DNA from: Hafnia paralvei ATCC 29927
GTDB lineage: Bacteria > Pseudomonadota > Gammaproteobacteria > Enterobacterales > Enterobacteriaceae
DNA: 64,000 nucleotides
Assembly: GCF_001655005.1 (NCBI RefSeq)
Contig: NZ_LXET01000054.1
Coordinates: forward strand, 186,001-250,000
Reading direction: 5' to 3'
Position 1 is the stretch's first letter, and each line of letters begins with the position of its first letter. The translations under genes and the position numbers were made by a program. Below the pieces are notes generated by a model. It was not told the origin of the DNA, did no database searches, and was given only the letters and a program-made list of their open reading frames with translations. This document shows, in pieces, positions 61,327 through 64,000 of this stretch.

Positions 61327-62055
61327 ATGATTCGTAAATTAGGATTATCTCTACTGATGTTGACCGCGTGGCAGGCTCAGGCGGCATGGGAATGTAATGT
61401 TAAGCCGCAGGATGACATCATTGTTAATCCTCAGCAGGTACAAATCGTAGGTGCGAGTGGCAACCTGACTATCGATAAAAACGGTAATATGACCCGCGAT
61501 GGCAAAGCCGTTACGCTGAGCACCAAAGCGCAACAGCAGGCAGTGAATCTGCAATCGGGGATCCGCAAGGATTTCCCATGGATCGATGAAGGAGCGCAGA
61601 CTCGTTTGGAAAAAGCGCGCGTTTCTCTGGATAAAGTTATCGTTGAACAGGTTGGCAGCGATAGCAACATTCGTAATCGATTGACCAAACTGGATTCTCA
61701 GCTAAAAGAGCAGATGCAGCGTATTCTAGAAAAACGCAGCGATGGGTATACCTTCCACCATCAGGCTATTTCTAAAGTCGAGCAGGAAGGCCAGAATCTC
61801 GTTAACCAGACCATGGGTGGTGTCTTACAAGACAGCATCAATGAGATGGGGCTGAAACAGGCGGCAAATGCGACTAAGTCTGATAACCCTCTGCAGGCCA
61901 TCATGGGCAACCTAGGTGGTTTACAGCAGGCGATTCGCTCCGAGTGGAGCAAGCAGGAAGATGATTTCAAATCTTTCGGCAAAGACGTATGCAGTCGTAT
62001 TACCACGCTGGATTCTCAGCGTCAGGCTCTGTTGAAAGAGCTGCCAAAGGCGTAA
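61327..62055 (+). CDS. yggN: DUF2884 periplasmic protein YggN
   Basis: 242 residues. Signal peptide ends QAQA before AWECNVKPQDDIIVNPQQVQI. The family blocks are GNLTIDKNGNMTRDGKAVTLSTKAQQQA and SFGKDVCSRITTLDSQRQAL. Two mature-region cysteines could pair. Function unknown. AGGAG ribosome site in the glsB-yggN gap; the two are likely co-transcribed. Confidence 0.94.
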   Translation: MIRKLGLSLLMLTAWQAQAAWECNVKPQDDIIVNPQQVQIVGASGNLTIDKNGNMTRDGKAVTLSTKAQQQAVNLQSGIRKDFPWIDEGAQTRLEKARVSLDKVIVEQVGSDSNIRNRLTKLDSQLKEQMQRILEKRSDGYTFHHQAISKVEQEGQNLVNQTMGGVLQDSINEMGLKQAANATKSDNPLQAIMGNLGGLQQAIRSEWSKQEDDFKSFGKDVCSRITTLDSQRQALLKELPKA

Positions 62056-62066
62056 TCGACAAAAAT

Positions 62067-62094
62067 AATTTGCCAGCCGTTTGGCTGGCAAATT
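62067..62094. terminator. Bidirectional terminator between yggN and opgC-like gene
   Basis: Perfect 12-bp stem AATTTGCCAGCC (62067-62078) / GGCTGGCAAATT (62083-62094), loop GTTT, between convergent genes; short T/A tracts flank it. Confidence 0.8.
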
Positions 62095-62096
62095 AA

Positions 62097-63227
62097 TCAT
62101 TTCACTGAATTCACGACGGGTTTCTGCGGCTTACCTGAAAACAGGTAGCGCAGCAGCGGTACGCGCCGGTGGATTTCATATAGCATCAGCGAGCCCAACA
62201 CCACCAGCGTGACGCCAACAGCGAAGCCAAGCAGAGGTTGGGGATGTACATTCTCCATCAGGCTTCCGTAGATAATCGTGAGTGGGTGGTGTACCAGATA
62301 GATAAACAGCGATGCTCCCACGAAGTACGTCACCCCACGCGATTCCCTATTCAGCAGTCGATGTCCCAGAGTTAACACGACCTTTGTCATGGTGAGACCA
62401 ATGATGAATATCAGGCAAAACTGCACGCTGAGCTGTAGCGGCGCAAATACCTGAGTATTTTCATTGAGCAAATACAGCCCGACCGATGCCGCAGCAATCA
62501 GACCGTCAATGAATGACACTCGAGTGATATTTTCTTTATGTTTGATATGGACAAACGCCACTGCACCGAGCAGGTAAAACGGGAAGTACATCAGCGTATT
62601 AACCACTAAAAAGTTAAACAGTGCAGAGCCTGTAACTGTCGGCATTAACGTTGCAGAAAGCTTATGTAGCAGGGCAAAACCGACGCCAAGAGCAATAAAA
62701 ATCGGTAACAATGCCCCAGTGGAGACTTTGCTCCATAGCGCACGATTGACGATGGCGTTGAGCAGCGGGGCGCTTATCACTGTCAGCAGGCTTAGCGTAA
62801 GCAAAAACCATAGATGCGAAACTAAATACCACACGCAGATGTTAGCCTTTTGCCACAGGTCGGCTTGCGCCCAATCACTGATCCCGGTGGTGTGATGCAA
62901 GATGAACCAAAACTGTGGCAGCGTGATAAGAACCATCGCCGTGGCCATCGGAATGAGCAGTCGGGTCAGGCGAACATTCAGCCACTTTTTCAACGGATAG
63001 CGCTGGTACAGCATGCAAGAAAAATAGCCGGAAATGACAAAAAACACCTGCATGCGGAATGCATGAATGAAGTCATTAAACAAACTTAATGGCAGGCTTT
63101 CTGGCATGCTGTTGACCACCCAATGGTGAGCCGAATAGACCAGTGAAACGTGGAAAGGTATCCCCAACAACATGAGCGTGGCGCGGATATAATCTAGATA
63201 GTGTTCTCGTTGGATAGTTTTAGCCAA
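62097..63227 (-). CDS. OpgC/MdoC-like acyltransferase 3 membrane protein
   Basis: 376 residues, about 10 hydrophobic helices. Close to E. coli OpgC (MdoC), which succinylates osmoregulated periplasmic glucans: DYIRATLMLLGIPFHVSLVYSAHHW, NDFIHAFRMQVFFVISGYFS, SHLWFLL, VTYFVGASLFIYLVHHPLT and EIHRRVPLLRYLFSGKP. The acyltransferase-3 histidine is in LGIPFH. opgG and opgH, adjacent to opgC in E. coli, are not here, so it may be a displaced opgC or a paralog. Confidence 0.82.
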   Translation of the reverse strand: MAKTIQREHYLDYIRATLMLLGIPFHVSLVYSAHHWVVNSMPESLPLSLFNDFIHAFRMQVFFVISGYFSCMLYQRYPLKKWLNVRLTRLLIPMATAMVLITLPQFWFILHHTTGISDWAQADLWQKANICVWYLVSHLWFLLTLSLLTVISAPLLNAIVNRALWSKVSTGALLPIFIALGVGFALLHKLSATLMPTVTGSALFNFLVVNTLMYFPFYLLGAVAFVHIKHKENITRVSFIDGLIAAASVGLYLLNENTQVFAPLQLSVQFCLIFIIGLTMTKVVLTLGHRLLNRESRGVTYFVGASLFIYLVHHPLTIIYGSLMENVHPQPLLGFAVGVTLVVLGSLMLYEIHRRVPLLRYLFSGKPQKPVVNSVK

Positions 63228-63368
63228 TGCGTTGTACCCAAAAATCCTGTCAGATAAGCATTAAAGTGGCGTAACTCTAGGGAGATAATGAACGTCGGGC
63301 AAGTGCCGACGCACATTTTTGGATTAATCTGCACATAAGCGTAGCTTAAATAAGAATTGCTAGCAGAT

Positions 63369-64000
63369 TTAAAGCGTTGGCTCCTGTTGAGCTGAGGAGG
63401 TAACGACTAATTCTACTTGCTGTTGTTGCAGCAAAGCACTGAGCGCAGCAGGAGGTTCATCGTCTGTAAATAAGGCGGTCGCTTTCCCCACATTGCCGAT
63501 TTCCACCGCCGCAGATGCATGGAACTTGGTATGGTCGGCTGCAAGTAAAATATGCCGTGAATGCGCCATCATTGCTTTGACTACGGTGGTTTCGTTCACA
63601 TCAAAATCTAACAGGCTACCATCCGCTTCTATGGCTCCCATGCTGGTAATCAGATAGTCGGCGCGAAATCCTTCCACAAAGGAGACGGCACTCGGGCCAA
63701 TAATGCCGCCGTTATGAGGTCGCAGAGTACCGCCGGGAACCATCACTTCGAACTCCGTATTTTTATACAGAATATGCGCGACTCGCAGACTGTTAGTGAT
63801 AATGCGTAAATGGCTGTGGTTCATCAGGGCACGAGCGATATGCTCTACGGTCGTGCCAATGGTGATAAATACCGTGGAGCGATCGGGAATATAGTCGGCG
63901 ATGGCCTCGGCTATCGCCATTTTTTCATTGGTATAAGAGATCTCTCGTTGCTCAAAGGCGGTGTTTACCACGCTTGAAGCACGTCCCGCGCCACCATGAT
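63369..64000 (-). CDS. DeoR/GlpR-family regulator, 5' end beyond the window
   Basis: The frame continues to the right edge; the N-terminal helix-turn-helix is outside. At the edge the chain reads HGGAGRASS, the conserved HGGA junction of DeoR-type repressors, followed by VFITIGTTVEHIARAL (sugar-phosphate-binding DxGTT-like region), RIITNSL, VPGGTLRPHNGGIIGPSA and LAADHTKF. It controls an unseen carbohydrate gene set, probably off the right end. About 209 residues are visible. Confidence 0.9.
   Translation of the reverse strand, partial: HGGAGRASSVVNTAFEQREISYTNEKMAIAEAIADYIPDRSTVFITIGTTVEHIARALMNHSHLRIITNSLRVAHILYKNTEFEVMVPGGTLRPHNGGIIGPSAVSFVEGFRADYLITSMGAIEADGSLLDFDVNETTVVKAMMAHSRHILLAADHTKFHASAAVEIGNVGKATALFTDDEPPAALSALLQQQQVELVVTSSAQQEPTL

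Noticed and set aside
1..64000. CRISPR arrays, insertion sequences, prophage and restriction or other defence systems
   Set aside because: No regularly spaced repeats, transposase, phage structural or nuclease-defence genes were recognised anywhere in the window; srfABC was considered as defence-like because of its NTPases but there is no evidence for that.

Overview
The window is chromosomal DNA of an enterobacterium, most probably Hafnia or a very close relative. The order psd-mscM-epmA-frdABCD-blc-sugE-ecnBA-efp-epmB, and later yjeI-groEL-groES-fxsA-aspA-dcuA-cutA-dsbD-dicD-tRNA-Phe, is the E. coli-type enterobacterial backbone. The lysine decarboxylase is 739 residues long with a lysine-rich tail, as I recall for the published Hafnia alvei enzyme (715 in E. 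coli). The genus call is recall plus inference. No rRNA, CRISPR array, insertion sequence, integrase or phage gene is visible.

Layout. 0-11.8 kb: MscM-type mechanosensitive channel; the EF-P beta-lysylation module (epmA, efp, epmB); fumarate reductase frdABCD with an FNR-like promoter; lipocalin blc directly after frdD with no ampC; guanidinium exporter sugE behind a guanidine-II (mini-ykkC) riboswitch; entericidin lipoproteins ecnA/ecnB. 11.9-20.7 kb: a housekeeping block (hemW, rdgB, yggU, yggT, yggS, yggR, ruvX, yqgE, gshB, rsmE, endA, sprT) that sits elsewhere in E. coli. 20.9-22.5 kb: two AT-rich small exported-protein genes, one a histidine-tailed lipoprotein, and a long AT-rich gap. 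22.6-28.3 kb: cadBA lysine decarboxylation without an adjacent cadC, then ygiBC with an ERIC repeat just upstream. 28.6-33.0 kb: gldA-dhaKLM, a complete PTS-linked glycerol to dihydroxyacetone phosphate route with a two-copy palindromic operator candidate.

33.1-38.6 kb is the most unusual part: an AraC-family regulator divergent from three genes encoding a DUF2264-like protein, a LacY-type oligosaccharide/H+ symporter and a GH88 unsaturated-uronyl hydrolase whose two catalytic aspartates have the family spacing. Together these look like an uptake and cytoplasmic breakdown system for an acidic oligosaccharide, in which the uncharacterised DUF2264 protein could be the depolymerising or lyase step. 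38.7-50.4 kb returns to backbone: an amino-acid exporter, yjeI, groESL with a sigma-32 promoter, fxsA, aspA-dcuA with a perfect CRP site, cutA-dsbD-dicD, yfdX and tRNA-Phe. 50.7-58.7 kb: a VirK/YbjX-like gene and srfABC (membrane-anchored SrfA, actin-fold ATPase-like SrfB, P-loop SrfC). 59.5-64 kb: an outer-membrane barrel gene behind two perfect CRP sites, glutaminase glsB, yggN, an OpgC-like acyltransferase and a 5'-truncated DeoR-type regulator running off the window.

Physiologically the set favours anaerobic and acid-stress life: fumarate respiration (frd, aspA, dcuA), lysine-dependent acid resistance (cadBA), glutaminase, glycerol fermentation (gldA-dhaKLM) and scavenging of uronic-acid oligosaccharides. 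Gene identities come from reading the translations against remembered family sequences; no database search was run.
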